Below are positions 1 to 9,169 of a stretch of DNA of 64,000 nucleotides, in pieces. A program made the position numbers and the translations under genes. The notes beneath the pieces are model-generated. The model was not told the origin of the DNA. It worked only from the letters and a program-made list of their open reading frames with translations, and did no database searches. The stretch is from the NCBI GenBank assembly GCA_024699045.1, contig JAILQK010000155.1, positions 1 through 64,000 on the forward strand, written 5' to 3'. Position 1 is the stretch's first letter; every line of letters starts with the position of its first letter. Origin of the DNA: Lachnospiraceae bacterium. GTDB taxonomy: Bacteria > Bacillota > Clostridia > Lachnospirales > Lachnospiraceae.

Positions 1-2
1 AG

Positions 3-1397
3 GCGGATGAGTCAGCCTCCTACCTGAAACTTAAGGACGAGACCGGAGACAAGACCATCTATGCGAGATGGGGACATGCGGGTACTTACAGTATTGCGCT
101 CAAGAGTTCAACCTCCGCATCACCCACGGGAGACGGTACCAGTACCTTTACCATTACAAGAACCATACCGGCAGGAACGGAGGCTTCTACAGATCCGCAG
201 AGAATCTACTACCGTACTGTGAACGGTACAGCCATCGGCGGCACGGCGGATTCCATCAACTTCTACCATGTGGGCGGAGCGAATGTATTTGCGCTCTTCT
301 CCGACAAAGAATGTTACACGATGGTGGATAATGCCAAAAAGCCGGGAACCATCAACCAGACAACAGGCGAGGCTGTTGTGGAATTAGATGTAACAAAAGA
401 GAATATCACGACAAGATACTATGGAGATGAGACACCGAGAGAGACGAACGGAATCTTTGCACAGTTGTTTAACTTAAAAACAACAACGACCAGATATTAC
501 ACAGTTGAGATTTACCGTCTCACCAGCACAATGGGTGAGGTGACCGGTGCCGTGGGAACGAAAGAAGCGACACGTAACATGACAGTGCCTTCGGGTTATC
601 TGTTGGATACTTCGGTATACGGTAATTATTCGCATCAGTATACATGGAACTTTAGATTTACAGAGCATCATAGTCCCGGCAAGACAAGTCTCAATAATAC
701 AAAATTAAGCGAGATTATAACGGATAAAAACAGAGAGTACTATTTAAGACAGGCAAATACGACTCTGGAGATCAACCTTAAAAGCTGTCCGTATAAACCG
801 GATGATGGTCACCAAATCGGTGGTATGACAATTCCCGGTGCATCCGGCGAGGCACAGAACTGGTTTACCCTGCAGTATACGGACGGAACAGCGGAGAGAG
901 GTTTGACGAGTCATGCTGATATCAAAGCAAGTAAAGCAGGAGACTTTGGTATGAGCAACTGGGAGAGCATTACCTGGAAGGAGTATGATGTAGGAGGATG
1001 GGTATTCTTCCCCAATATTGACGGTTCGGGACATGGAAATATTTATAATCCTACCCTGTCCTTAAGAGCTACGGATAATGGGGCACCCGATCAGGTCGGC
1101 ATTGCTCCTGCGGCGACCACAGACTATAAGAAGGGCGATACCGTGAAGTTCTCCGTGATCTATGACGAGCTGATCAATTCCTACAGCAACGTCAGCGTGG
1201 ATACTTCGAAGCTGACTACCTATATGCCGGTCACGAACGTGAAATGTACAGGAGGAGCAGGCACCAACATCCTCACCTTTGAGGGTACGGCAGCCGCAGA
1301 CTTCTCTAACACTACAGGCAACGGCACCGGCACGAATGAACAGCTGATGAAGATCAAACCGGTAAGCGGCACTGTTAAGGACATCAAAGGCAACTGA
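3..1397 (+). CDS. Secreted/surface protein, C-terminal part (5' end outside window), Calx-beta-like repeat
   Basis: Frame 3 is open from base 3 (ADESASYLKLKDETGDKTIYARWGHAGTYSIALKSSTSASPTGDGTSTFTITR...) and joins the ORF listed at 219. The segment 'TFTITRTIPAGTEAS...IYYRTVNGTAIGGTADSINF' resembles a Calx-beta motif. Confidence 0.75.
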   Translation, partial: ADESASYLKLKDETGDKTIYARWGHAGTYSIALKSSTSASPTGDGTSTFTITRTIPAGTEASTDPQRIYYRTVNGTAIGGTADSINFYHVGGANVFALFSDKECYTMVDNAKKPGTINQTTGEAVVELDVTKENITTRYYGDETPRETNGIFAQLFNLKTTTTRYYTVEIYRLTSTMGEVTGAVGTKEATRNMTVPSGYLLDTSVYGNYSHQYTWNFRFTEHHSPGKTSLNNTKLSEIITDKNREYYLRQANTTLEINLKSCPYKPDDGHQIGGMTIPGASGEAQNWFTLQYTDGTAERGLTSHADIKASKAGDFGMSNWESITWKEYDVGGWVFFPNIDGSGHGNIYNPTLSLRATDNGAPDQVGIAPAATTDYKKGDTVKFSVIYDELINSYSNVSVDTSKLTTYMPVTNVKCTGGAGTNILTFEGTAAADFSNTTGNGTGTNEQLMKIKPVSGTVKDIKGN

Positions 1398-1445
1398 AAA
1401 TAGTAATAGAGAGAAAGGATCATTGTTGATACCTCCTTACCCAAC

Positions 1446-1479
1446 GAAAGGCCGGCAGACGAAAGTCTGCCGGCCTTTC
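1446..1479 (+). terminator. Perfect 15-bp inverted repeat with GAAA loop (terminator-like hairpin) directly upstream of the group II intron
   Basis: GAAAGGCCGGCAGAC-GAAA-GTCTGCCGGCCTTTC. Confidence 0.85.
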
Positions 1480-1979
1480 AGTATGACGGGCACGCCGTCA
1501 GTCTGTGGTGAAAGTCCACGAGGGGCGTAGTTGCCAACGAACCCATAGCGATTCCCAAGGTTTACATCGTGAGATGTAGGCGAGAAGAAGGGATAGCGAA
1601 ATCGTAGCCTGACGAACAGAAATCTGATACAAGGCGTACACGGCGGATGAGCTGGCTAAATGCAGTAAAGTCCAAAAGGCAACCGTACCCCATGTGCGTA
1701 AATCAGGCAGGTAGACGAGGAAAGACTGGCAGGCTTATCCCGTGAGGTCTCATAGGCGGCGTATTAGCCGTAGTAACAACGAACTGTGAGAAGTCAGCAG
1801 AAGCCATAGTAGGCACGACTCTGAAATGAGCCTTACCAAAGGGCTGAACAATGCAACCGTGTAATCAAATGTATGCTCCATGGAATACCTGACAGCGGGA
1901 ATGGCGAAACGTAAATGAGCAGGTACTGCACAACTTAGGGCGAATCCATGGGAACGGAAAGGAGAAAGCACACAAGGCA

Positions 1980-3263
1980 ATGTCGGAACTGTTAGAAAAA
2001 ATACTGTCCAATGACAACATGAACGCTGCCTACAAGAGAGTCTGCGCTAACAAAGGGGCAGGCGGAGTGGATAACGTGACGGTTGAGGAACTCGGAGATT
2101 ATATCAAAGAACATTGGAACGGTATCAAGGAGCAAATAAGGCAACGGGAGTACAAACCCCAGCCGGTCAGGAGGGTAGAAATACCCAAGCCAAACGGCGG
2201 AGTGAGGAAACTCGGTATCCCGACCGTAATGGACAGGGTAATTCAGCAAGGTATTGTACAGGTCATAAGCCCCATGTGTGAGCCGCTGTTCTCGGAGTGG
2301 AGCTATGGCTTCAGACCGAACAGAAGCTGTGAAATGGCTATCAGCCAACTACTGAAATACCTGAATGAGGGCTACGAGTGGATAGTGGATATAGATCTGG
2401 AGAAATTCTTCGATAATGTACCGCAGGACAAGCTTATGAGTCTTGTGCATAACATTATCAATGACGGCGATACGGAGTCTCTTATCCGCAAATACCTGAA
2501 AGCAGGAGTCATGACACCACAGGGTTACGAGGAAACAAGACTCGGTACACCGCAGGGTGGAAATCTGTCACCGCTCTTATCAAACATCATGCTGAATGAA
2601 CTGGACAAAGAACTTGAAGCAAGAGGGCTTCGGTTCACGAGATACGCGGACGACTGCGTAATCGCAGTCAAAAGCGAATCAAGTGCAAAGAGAGTCATGC
2701 GAACGGTATCGGACTGGATTCAGAGGAAGTTGGGACTAAAGGTTAATATGACGAAGACCCATATCACAAGACCAACGAAGCTGAAATACCTTGGATTTGG
2801 CTTTTATAGGGACAGTAAAGCGAAAGAATGGAAGTGCAGACCGCATCAGGAATCTGTGAAGAAATTCAAGAGCAAACTGAAAGAACTGACTTGTAGAAAA
2901 ATGCCTGGAACGGTCACGAGTAAAATAGCAAAGATCAACCAGGTGACAAGAGGGTGGATTAACTATTATGCCCTCGGCTCCATGAAAACGGTGATGACAG
3001 AGATTGACGCACATTTAAGGACACGGCTTCGGGTTATTATCTGGAAACAGTGGAAAGTGCCGAAGAAACGAGAATGGGGACTGCTTAAATTAGGTGTCGC
3101 TCCTTATTGGGCAATGCGAACATCGCAATGGGGCGACCACTACCAACTCGTTGCAACCAAATCCTGTTTGAGTCGAGCAGTATCTAAAGAAGTGCTTGAA
3201 AAAGCAGGTCTTGTAAGCTGCCTTGACTATTACAATAAGCGTCATGCTTTGAAGTTATGTTGA
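1980..3263 (+). CDS. ltrA: Group II intron reverse transcriptase/maturase (no C-terminal endonuclease domain apparent)
   Basis: RT motifs IPKPNGGVRKLGIPT, YGFRPNRSCEMAI, GTPQGGNLSPLLSNIMLNELD, RYADDC; maturase segment RGWINYYALG. Confidence 0.95.
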   Translation: MSELLEKILSNDNMNAAYKRVCANKGAGGVDNVTVEELGDYIKEHWNGIKEQIRQREYKPQPVRRVEIPKPNGGVRKLGIPTVMDRVIQQGIVQVISPMCEPLFSEWSYGFRPNRSCEMAISQLLKYLNEGYEWIVDIDLEKFFDNVPQDKLMSLVHNIINDGDTESLIRKYLKAGVMTPQGYEETRLGTPQGGNLSPLLSNIMLNELDKELEARGLRFTRYADDCVIAVKSESSAKRVMRTVSDWIQRKLGLKVNMTKTHITRPTKLKYLGFGFYRDSKAKEWKCRPHQESVKKFKSKLKELTCRKMPGTVTSKIAKINQVTRGWINYYALGSMKTVMTEIDAHLRTRLRVIIWKQWKVPKKREWGLLKLGVAPYWAMRTSQWGDHYQLVATKSCLSRAVSKEVLEKAGLVSCLDYYNKRHALKLC

Positions 3264-3298
3264 ACCGCCGTATGCCGAACGGCACGTACTGGTGGTGT
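3262..3298 (+). ncRNA. Group II intron domain V
   Basis: ACCGCC-GTA-TGCC-GAAC-GGCA-CG-TAC-(T)-GGTGGT folds as the domain V hairpin with a 2-nt bulge plus one additional unpaired T. Confidence 0.75.
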
Positions 3299-3415
3299 GA
3301 GAGGGCGGAGAAAATCCGCCCTACTCGATTAGTCTAATACAAGTTTATTATGATAGAATACTAAAGTGATAATCTGAAGAAGCAGGTAAGCATCCAAGTG
3401 AAAGGAACCGGAGAA

Positions 3416-4054
3416 ATGAATGTATCATTTGAGAATAATAAGATCATGATCAACAGCAGGAATATAGTTTTATATGATGTTCTTGAAAAAATAGATGAGG
3501 ATATCAAGCGCCTTAAGCTTGAAAAAAAGGACGGAATGCATCTGCGACTTCTCGCAGAGGAAACATTGGGTATGCTTAAGACCATAACCGGACAATTCAT
3601 GGCCTATCTTTGGTTTGAGAAAAAAGATAATGAGATAATCATGCATCTAAATGCTAAAACAGGCAGTATAGATATTGATAAGAAGAAGGAGCTGATAAAC
3701 GTCTCTTCTTCCGGGAAAAACGAATATGCCAAGGGCATAATGGGTAAGATCGGAGATATCATGGAAAATGCGGTCATGGCCCGGAGCGATGTGGATGATA
3801 TCGGTCTTGACCGTGAATTCGGAAATGATGAGCAAGATGATATCTCTTTACAGGATAAGACATCCGATATAAGTTATGCGTGGTCACTTCAGGAATATAA
3901 AAATGAGCTTGAAACCGAGTCGGATATCGATGTTGAAACAAAAAGGGATATCCTGGAGAAATCAATAGTAGCAAGCCTGGCGAAGGATGTAACGGTAGGG
4001 GTGAGAAGAGATACGGTCGAAATGAAGACGGTAATGGAGCTTAAAGGTAAATAA
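3416..4054 (+). CDS. Conserved hypothetical protein, degenerate HATPase-like (start 3416 preferred over 3398)
   Basis: RBS GGAGAA-ATG at 3416; 'HLRLLAEETLGML...VSSSGKNEYAKGIMGKIGDIME' resembles an HATPase_c-like N-box family. Confidence 0.6.
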   Translation: MNVSFENNKIMINSRNIVLYDVLEKIDEDIKRLKLEKKDGMHLRLLAEETLGMLKTITGQFMAYLWFEKKDNEIIMHLNAKTGSIDIDKKKELINVSSSGKNEYAKGIMGKIGDIMENAVMARSDVDDIGLDREFGNDEQDDISLQDKTSDISYAWSLQEYKNELETESDIDVETKRDILEKSIVASLAKDVTVGVRRDTVEMKTVMELKGK

Positions 4055-4059
4055 AAAAC

Positions 4060-4089
4060 ACGGGTCTGAATTATTCAGACCCGTATTTT
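4060..4089. terminator. Terminator (possibly bidirectional)
   Basis: ACGGGTCTGAAT-T-ATTCAGACCCGT followed by ATTTTA; A-run on the other side. Confidence 0.85.
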
Positions 4090-4095
4090 AGTCAA

Positions 4096-4169
4096 TCGAG
4101 GCGACGGGATTCGAACCCACGGCCTCTGCGTCCCGAACGCAGCGCTCTACCAAACTGAGCCACGCCTCG
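4096..4169 (-). tRNA. tRNA-Pro (CGG)
   Basis: Reverse complement CGAGGCGTGGCTCAGTTTGGTAGAGCGCTGCGTTCGGGACGCAGAGGCCGTGGGTTCGAATCCCGTCGCCTCGA; full cloverleaf, anticodon loop TTCGGGA; CCA not encoded. Confidence 0.97.
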
Positions 4170-4239
4170 AAAATAAAGAATATAAATTAAAAAGAAAGCA
4201 CCAACCCCATGGCTCGATGTCCACAGAACCAGTGCTCAC

Positions 4240-4312
4240 TGCGCCTCCAGGGACTCGAACCCTGGACACCCTGATTAAGAGTCAGGTGCTCTACCAACTG
4301 AGCTAGAAGCGC
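4240..4312 (-). tRNA. tRNA-Lys (CTT)
   Basis: Reverse complement GCGCTTCTAGCTCAGTTGGTAGAGCACCTGACTCTTAATCAGGGTGTCCAGGGTTCGAGTCCCTGGAGGCGCA; anticodon loop CTCTTAA. Confidence 0.97.
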
Positions 4313-4470
4313 ATGCCAAAATCAAGCGCAAAAGAGATTTTACTATAATATGCATATATATGCAAGGGTTTTTTGCAAAATCGGCTATTTTGCTATTTTC
4401 AGTCATATTATGATAATTGGCAAAATTAACAATGGTCAAACCGTATATACAAATATGATACAATTGTGAC

Positions 4471-5403
4471 ATGAATTATATAGTGATGGATTTAGAATGG
4501 AACATGGGCAGGCCCCGTGAGGAGCTCAAGGTCATGCCGTTTGAGATAATAGAGATCGGAGCGGTAAAGCTTGATGATAAGCTTAATGAAATCGGGAGGT
4601 TTTCACACCTCGTGCATCCGAGAGTATATCGAAAACTCCACTGGATGAATAAAAAGATCGTTCATTTGGAAAACAGTGATCTCGAGGATGCGGAAGATTT
4701 TGAGATGGTCTACTCTGAATTCTCAGCTTTTTGCGGAGAAGAACCTTTTTTATTTTGTACCTGGGGAGATACCGATCTGACAGAGTTTCAGAGAAATATC
4801 TATTATTTTGACTGTATCCCCTTGGCGGAAGGACCTGTGGAGTTTCTGGATGTTCAAAAGCTTTGCGGATACAATGAAGGATCTCCCAAGGAGCGTATGT
4901 CGCTCGAAAAGGCGGTTGATGAGTATGGGATACCCGAAAATGAGGGGTTTCACCGGGCAGTCAATGATGCGGCTTATACTGCAGAGATACTTAAAAGGAT
5001 CGACCGGAAATACGAAAAATATACATCTTTTAATACATACCATCCACCGAAAACCAAAGGAGAAGAGATCATAAAGGATTACGGGAGATATAAAAAACAT
5101 ATCTCCAGATGCTTCAGGGATAAGCACGAGCTGCTTTATGATAATACGATAAGGACTCTGACATGCCCTATCTGCGGTCAGAGAATAAAAAAAGAGATCC
5201 CGCTGTTTTCATTAAACAGCAAGCATTATCAAATGATGGGGGTATGTGAAAAGCACGGTGCGGTTAAGGCAAAGATACGGATAAAAAAGGAAGAAATACA
5301 GAATCTGCCTTATGCCGTAAAGACGATCAGACTGATAAATGAAGAAGAAAAAGAGAATCTTATAATCAAGTATCAGAAATCTATATCATCAAAATCAGAG
5401 TGA
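4471..5403 (+). CDS. 3'-5' exonuclease, DnaQ-like DEDD family, with C-terminal Cys motif
   Basis: Exo I 'VMDLEWN', Exo III 'HRAVNDAAYTAEI'; C-terminal CPICGQ. Confidence 0.8.
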   Translation: MNYIVMDLEWNMGRPREELKVMPFEIIEIGAVKLDDKLNEIGRFSHLVHPRVYRKLHWMNKKIVHLENSDLEDAEDFEMVYSEFSAFCGEEPFLFCTWGDTDLTEFQRNIYYFDCIPLAEGPVEFLDVQKLCGYNEGSPKERMSLEKAVDEYGIPENEGFHRAVNDAAYTAEILKRIDRKYEKYTSFNTYHPPKTKGEEIIKDYGRYKKHISRCFRDKHELLYDNTIRTLTCPICGQRIKKEIPLFSLNSKHYQMMGVCEKHGAVKAKIRIKKEEIQNLPYAVKTIRLINEEEKENLIIKYQKSISSKSE

Positions 5404-6884
5404 TATCTTTTCCGTCTCTTTTTTATGTCCATACGCCGGGTCATTGCATTTCCAAAGTTATAAGCTTTTATTACATGGATAAGAAATATTATGAAGGCCA
5501 CGACCACGATAGCCAGGACTACGTAAGGAAGAACATCCATTATATTGATGTATGTTATGTCCTTTTCTTCGGGCTTGTTAATAAATGCATCCTTAAAAAG
5601 GGTGACAGAGTCAGTTGCCTGCTCTAAGATCATATGGCTGCTGCCGACGTAGTCTCCCGAAAGACTGTAAATAATATCGGCAAGGATATTATCACCGGGA
5701 TCATCTCTGTATTCAATGGACGAATCAAGCTTTGAAAAGGGCGTACCGGACGGAACCACCACAAAAGAAGTGGGATCCATAGTGATAAAAGAGTCGGTAC
5801 TTCCAAAGGAGGAATCGTCCGTCTGGAAAAACGGAGCTTCCCGTAAGGAATATGAATCGTCGTTTTCGGCAATATTAAGCCGGGTATAGTTTCCGAACCC
5901 GAAATCAAACAGAGTGCGGGTATCGGTATAATTTTTCTCTGCCTGATCCTTCATAACGACACATATAAGAGACAGTCCGTTATCTTCAGCTACGGTGACA
6001 AGCGTTGAGCCCGCGGCGACGGTATAGCCGGTCTTGCCCCAGATGACAGGATCATATGAATAAGAAAGGCCGGGATACATTTTATGATGATTCAGCATAT
6101 GTATCTCGTCGGGCTGGGTTGCAGTTACCGCAACATCATAGCTTCGCATGGATGCCAGACGTCTGCAGGTATCGTTATCATTAAACGCTTTTGCTATAAG
6201 GGCCATGTCATACGGAGATATATAATGATCCTCATTCGGAAGACCGTTTGCATTAACAAAATGAGTGTTTTTGCAGCCAAGCTCTGCAGCTCTTTGATTC
6301 ATAAGCTCCGCAAACTTTTCCACCGAACCCGATACATGTTCGGCTATTGCAGACGCAGCTTCATTGGCTGAAGCAAGCATGACGCAAAGGATCGCTTCTT
6401 CCATGGGAATAGCCTGGCCGACATCCAGTCCCACGTTCGAGGATGTACGATCGATTCCAAACACCGCTTTATCGGATAAGGTAACGGTTTCCGACAAAGA
6501 ACAGTTTTCCACAGCAAGGAGACAGGTCATGATCTTTGTGATCGAGGCAGGGAAATACGGCTGATCCATGTTTTTCTGATACAGTATCACTCCATTATCG
6601 GCATCCATGAGGATGGCGCCTTCAGCGGTTATCAGCGGAGCGGAGATGTTTCCCAGCGTTTTTGAAGGGATGTGGAGCGAGGCCGGGTCAGACTCTGCTT
6701 CATCGGAGGACACGGAGTCGGTGCTTACGGTTTCTGTATCTTCGTCTGCATATGCCGGATATGAAAAAACTTGTAAAGACAAAATCCAGAAAGCAAGGAC
6801 GGATACGCAGATCCGGAAGGATTTTGACTTTTTGACTGTCCCGTGTAGTATAATCATGTCACATATTTTAAGATGCGACGGCAA
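5373..6884 (-). CDS. dacF: D-alanyl-D-alanine carboxypeptidase (serine-type, DacF-like)
   Basis: SITK (SxxK), SAN and KTG (WGKTGYT) motifs; signal sequence; C-terminal TM segment. Confidence 0.88.
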   Translation of the reverse strand: MPSHLKICDMIILHGTVKKSKSFRICVSVLAFWILSLQVFSYPAYADEDTETVSTDSVSSDEAESDPASLHIPSKTLGNISAPLITAEGAILMDADNGVILYQKNMDQPYFPASITKIMTCLLAVENCSLSETVTLSDKAVFGIDRTSSNVGLDVGQAIPMEEAILCVMLASANEAASAIAEHVSGSVEKFAELMNQRAAELGCKNTHFVNANGLPNEDHYISPYDMALIAKAFNDNDTCRRLASMRSYDVAVTATQPDEIHMLNHHKMYPGLSYSYDPVIWGKTGYTVAAGSTLVTVAEDNGLSLICVVMKDQAEKNYTDTRTLFDFGFGNYTRLNIAENDDSYSLREAPFFQTDDSSFGSTDSFITMDPTSFVVVPSGTPFSKLDSSIEYRDDPGDNILADIIYSLSGDYVGSSHMILEQATDSVTLFKDAFINKPEEKDITYINIMDVLPYVVLAIVVVAFIIFLIHVIKAYNFGNAMTRRMDIKKRRKRYHSDFDDIDF

Positions 6885-6943
6885 AAATGTAAATGACGAA
6901 GAATATGCCGTTTTTCGGGAGCATAACCGATTGGGAGGAGATC

Positions 6944-7612
6944 ATGCGGCTTAGACATATCCCGGGGTCGGAAGATGAAATAAAAAAAAGCACTTGGGTA
7001 TATCAGAGCCCGGAGGAAACCCAAAAAAGTATTAAAGATCCATTATTTATAGAAATAGGAATGGGAAAAGGCAGGTTTATAATAGATAACGCTTTTTCAT
7101 ATCCGGACATCAACTTCATTGGTATAGAGATGTACGAAAGCGTGATGGTAAAAGCAACCAGACGCCTGGATGCGCTCCCACGAGAGGAGCAGCCCAAAAA
7201 TCTTCATTTTGTAAGGATGGATGCCAGAGATATTAAAGAATACTTTCCACCGGAGAGTGTAGACAGGATATATCTTAATTTTTCAGATCCCTGGTCAAAA
7301 ACAAGACATGCACACCGCAGACTTCCATCGGCCCTGTTTTTGAACAGATTCAACAGTATATTAAAAACCGGAAGCACCATAGAGTTTAAGACTGATAACC
7401 TGGGACTGTTTGAATTCGCGCTTGAGGAATATGAAAAAGCCGGCTTTACATTAATATACAAAACCTATGATCTTCATGCCGATGAGGAGGCGATGAAAAG
7501 CAATATAATGACCGAATATGAAGAAAAATTTTCGGCCAAAGGTAATAAGATATGCAAATATATAATATGCAAGACGGGTTCGGCAGATAATGTCTTGACC
7601 GTTCAATCATAA
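6944..7612 (+). CDS. trmB: tRNA (guanosine(46)-N7)-methyltransferase
   Basis: FIEIGMGKGRFI, NFSDPWSKTRHAHRRL, EFKTDNLGLFEFA; GGAGGAG RBS before the ATG at 6944. Confidence 0.95.
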   Translation: MRLRHIPGSEDEIKKSTWVYQSPEETQKSIKDPLFIEIGMGKGRFIIDNAFSYPDINFIGIEMYESVMVKATRRLDALPREEQPKNLHFVRMDARDIKEYFPPESVDRIYLNFSDPWSKTRHAHRRLPSALFLNRFNSILKTGSTIEFKTDNLGLFEFALEEYEKAGFTLIYKTYDLHADEEAMKSNIMTEYEEKFSAKGNKICKYIICKTGSADNVLTVQS

Positions 7613-7629
7613 AAAGTTACAGTATCATC

Positions 7630-8199
7630 ATGGCTGACTCCAGTGTTACAAAAAATGCTTTGGCATCCGCATTAAAGAGGCTGATGAAGAAACAGGGATT
7701 TGAAAAGATCTCTGTTTCCGAGATCTGTGAAGAATGCGGGATGAACCGAAAAAGCTTTTATTATCATTTCAGGGATAAATATGATCTGGTGAACTGGATC
7801 TTCTATGAAGATTTTCTGGGACATCTCCAGACAGCATCATACGAAGACGGGTGGGATGCTCTGAAGGATCTGTGTGAAAGCTTTTTCGCTGACAGGGAAT
7901 TTTATCTGGAAGCTTTGAAGATCGAGGGACAGAATTCGTTCCGGGAGTATGTGATCGACACGGTAAAACCTCTGGCTCTGTATTTTTCCCGGGATGTATT
8001 CAGTGAAGATTCCGAAAAAGACTTTTTTTATACATTCTTTGCCGATGCTTTTTTACATGCCATATCACGATGGCTTCGGGAGAATGACCCGATATCGCCG
8101 GAGGAATTTGTAAAATGCATGCGGTCAGTTCTGGTCAATATTGCATTTAAGACGGCAAAGGGGGATGAAACGCAGGGGCTATCTTCTCCAACACGCTGA
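7630..8199 (+). CDS. TetR/AcrR family transcriptional regulator (DhaS-like)
   Basis: N-terminal HTH 'KISVSEICEECGMNRKSFYYHFRDKYDLVNWIF'. Confidence 0.85.
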   Translation: MADSSVTKNALASALKRLMKKQGFEKISVSEICEECGMNRKSFYYHFRDKYDLVNWIFYEDFLGHLQTASYEDGWDALKDLCESFFADREFYLEALKIEGQNSFREYVIDTVKPLALYFSRDVFSEDSEKDFFYTFFADAFLHAISRWLRENDPISPEEFVKCMRSVLVNIAFKTAKGDETQGLSSPTR

Positions 8200-9169
8200 T
8201 GACATCGGTCTCAAGGACGCTCATGCCTGTATTTTGGGGATACACCACACTTCCGTCGGATGCGATCTCAAATATGAATGGGATGTCGGAAATGATCTCA
8301 TTCACGAGTTTTATATCCGCGTAGAGATCCCATATCAGAATAGGGTATTCCTGATCAAGCCGGGCGCGTTTGGCAAATTTTCCGGCGACACCCTTGTCAC
8401 CGTCTTTTTGTATGAGGAAGATAAAAGCACTTCCGTAGGAAAGCCATTTGTCTATCGCATCTCCATCGGCCAATGAGCCGGTCTCATCCGAAGAATAAAA
8501 ATAATGGATCACATAAAGGGCCCGGTCAGATTTTAGTTTTCTGCAGACCGAGTCAGCTTTACTGCTGCTTATATTGACTGAGATAACTGCATTTCCCAGA
8601 TTTTTAATGGTCTTGATCTCTTCATCCGATATAACCGGGTCATTTAAGAACAATATGAAGGCACAAGTCGGATTTGAACGTATTACATCACATAGAGATG
8701 GGGTAATATTTCCTTTATCCAGTAATATCACATATGTATTTACACCAAGCGGCTTAAGACGGTTTATTAAGACACGTATGTCCCCGGTATCGATCCCTTC
8801 GGTCGACGTGCCGTCAAAATGGATCTGTACGACCCACGGAAGCATATAACCTCGTTTTTTCGATTCTTTGTGTATTGTACGCGCACCGTATGTCCAACTG
8901 TCATATCCGAGATTGAGGCCAAAGGTTTTTATTACCTTGTGATCAACCGTGGCAAGGAAATTTTCCAGCATTGTATAATATGGACTGTCATCGTTTTTCA
9001 GGAGGTTTGTTATATGCCCAAAGGTAGCCTTCTGGAAGCGCCCTTCGGAATATTGCTTTCCAAGGTCAGCCAGACGCCTGAGAGACCGTTTTGGATCATT
9101 GGTCACATCTTTTATGCCGCGATCTACGGCAGTTTCTATAAGTACTCTGGTAAAATTCTTATCATTCAT
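8147..9169 (-). CDS. Radical-SAM-like protein lacking the CxxxCxxC cluster motif (putative pseudoenzyme)
   Basis: N-terminal 'MNDKNFTRVLIETAV...' and 'LPWVVQIHFDGTST-EGID' resemble the Firmicute radical SAM pattern 'MNDKTF...IPWAILMDPTSACNLxCTGCW' with the Cys segment missing. Family call is from memory of such sequences. Confidence 0.55.
   Translation of the reverse strand: MNDKNFTRVLIETAVDRGIKDVTNDPKRSLRRLADLGKQYSEGRFQKATFGHITNLLKNDDSPYYTMLENFLATVDHKVIKTFGLNLGYDSWTYGARTIHKESKKRGYMLPWVVQIHFDGTSTEGIDTGDIRVLINRLKPLGVNTYVILLDKGNITPSLCDVIRSNPTCAFILFLNDPVISDEEIKTIKNLGNAVISVNISSSKADSVCRKLKSDRALYVIHYFYSSDETGSLADGDAIDKWLSYGSAFIFLIQKDGDKGVAGKFAKRARLDQEYPILIWDLYADIKLVNEIISDIPFIFEIASDGSVVYPQNTGMSVLETDVISVLEKIAPAFHPPLPS

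Larger units (their letters stand above)
1481..3329 (+). mobile_element. Group II intron (probably bacterial class C), boundaries approximate
   Basis: GTATG-type 5' end just after the hairpin; conserved 5' RNA block 'GTGGTGAAAGTCCACGAGG...GCGTAGTTGCCAACGAACCCATAGCGATTCCCAAGG'; LtrA-type ORF; domain V 'GAACCGCCGTATGCCGAACGGCACGTACTGGTGGTGTGA'; domain VI and 3' end 'GGGCGGAGAAAATCCGCCCTACTCGAT'. Confidence 0.85.

Noticed and set aside
1502-1516. TGAAAG loop in GTGGTGAAAGTCCAC as EBS1 pairing with CTTTCA upstream of the intron
   Set aside because: GGTGAAAGTCC is a commonly conserved group II intron segment, so the match is likely coincidental; EBS1 cannot be assigned by eye.
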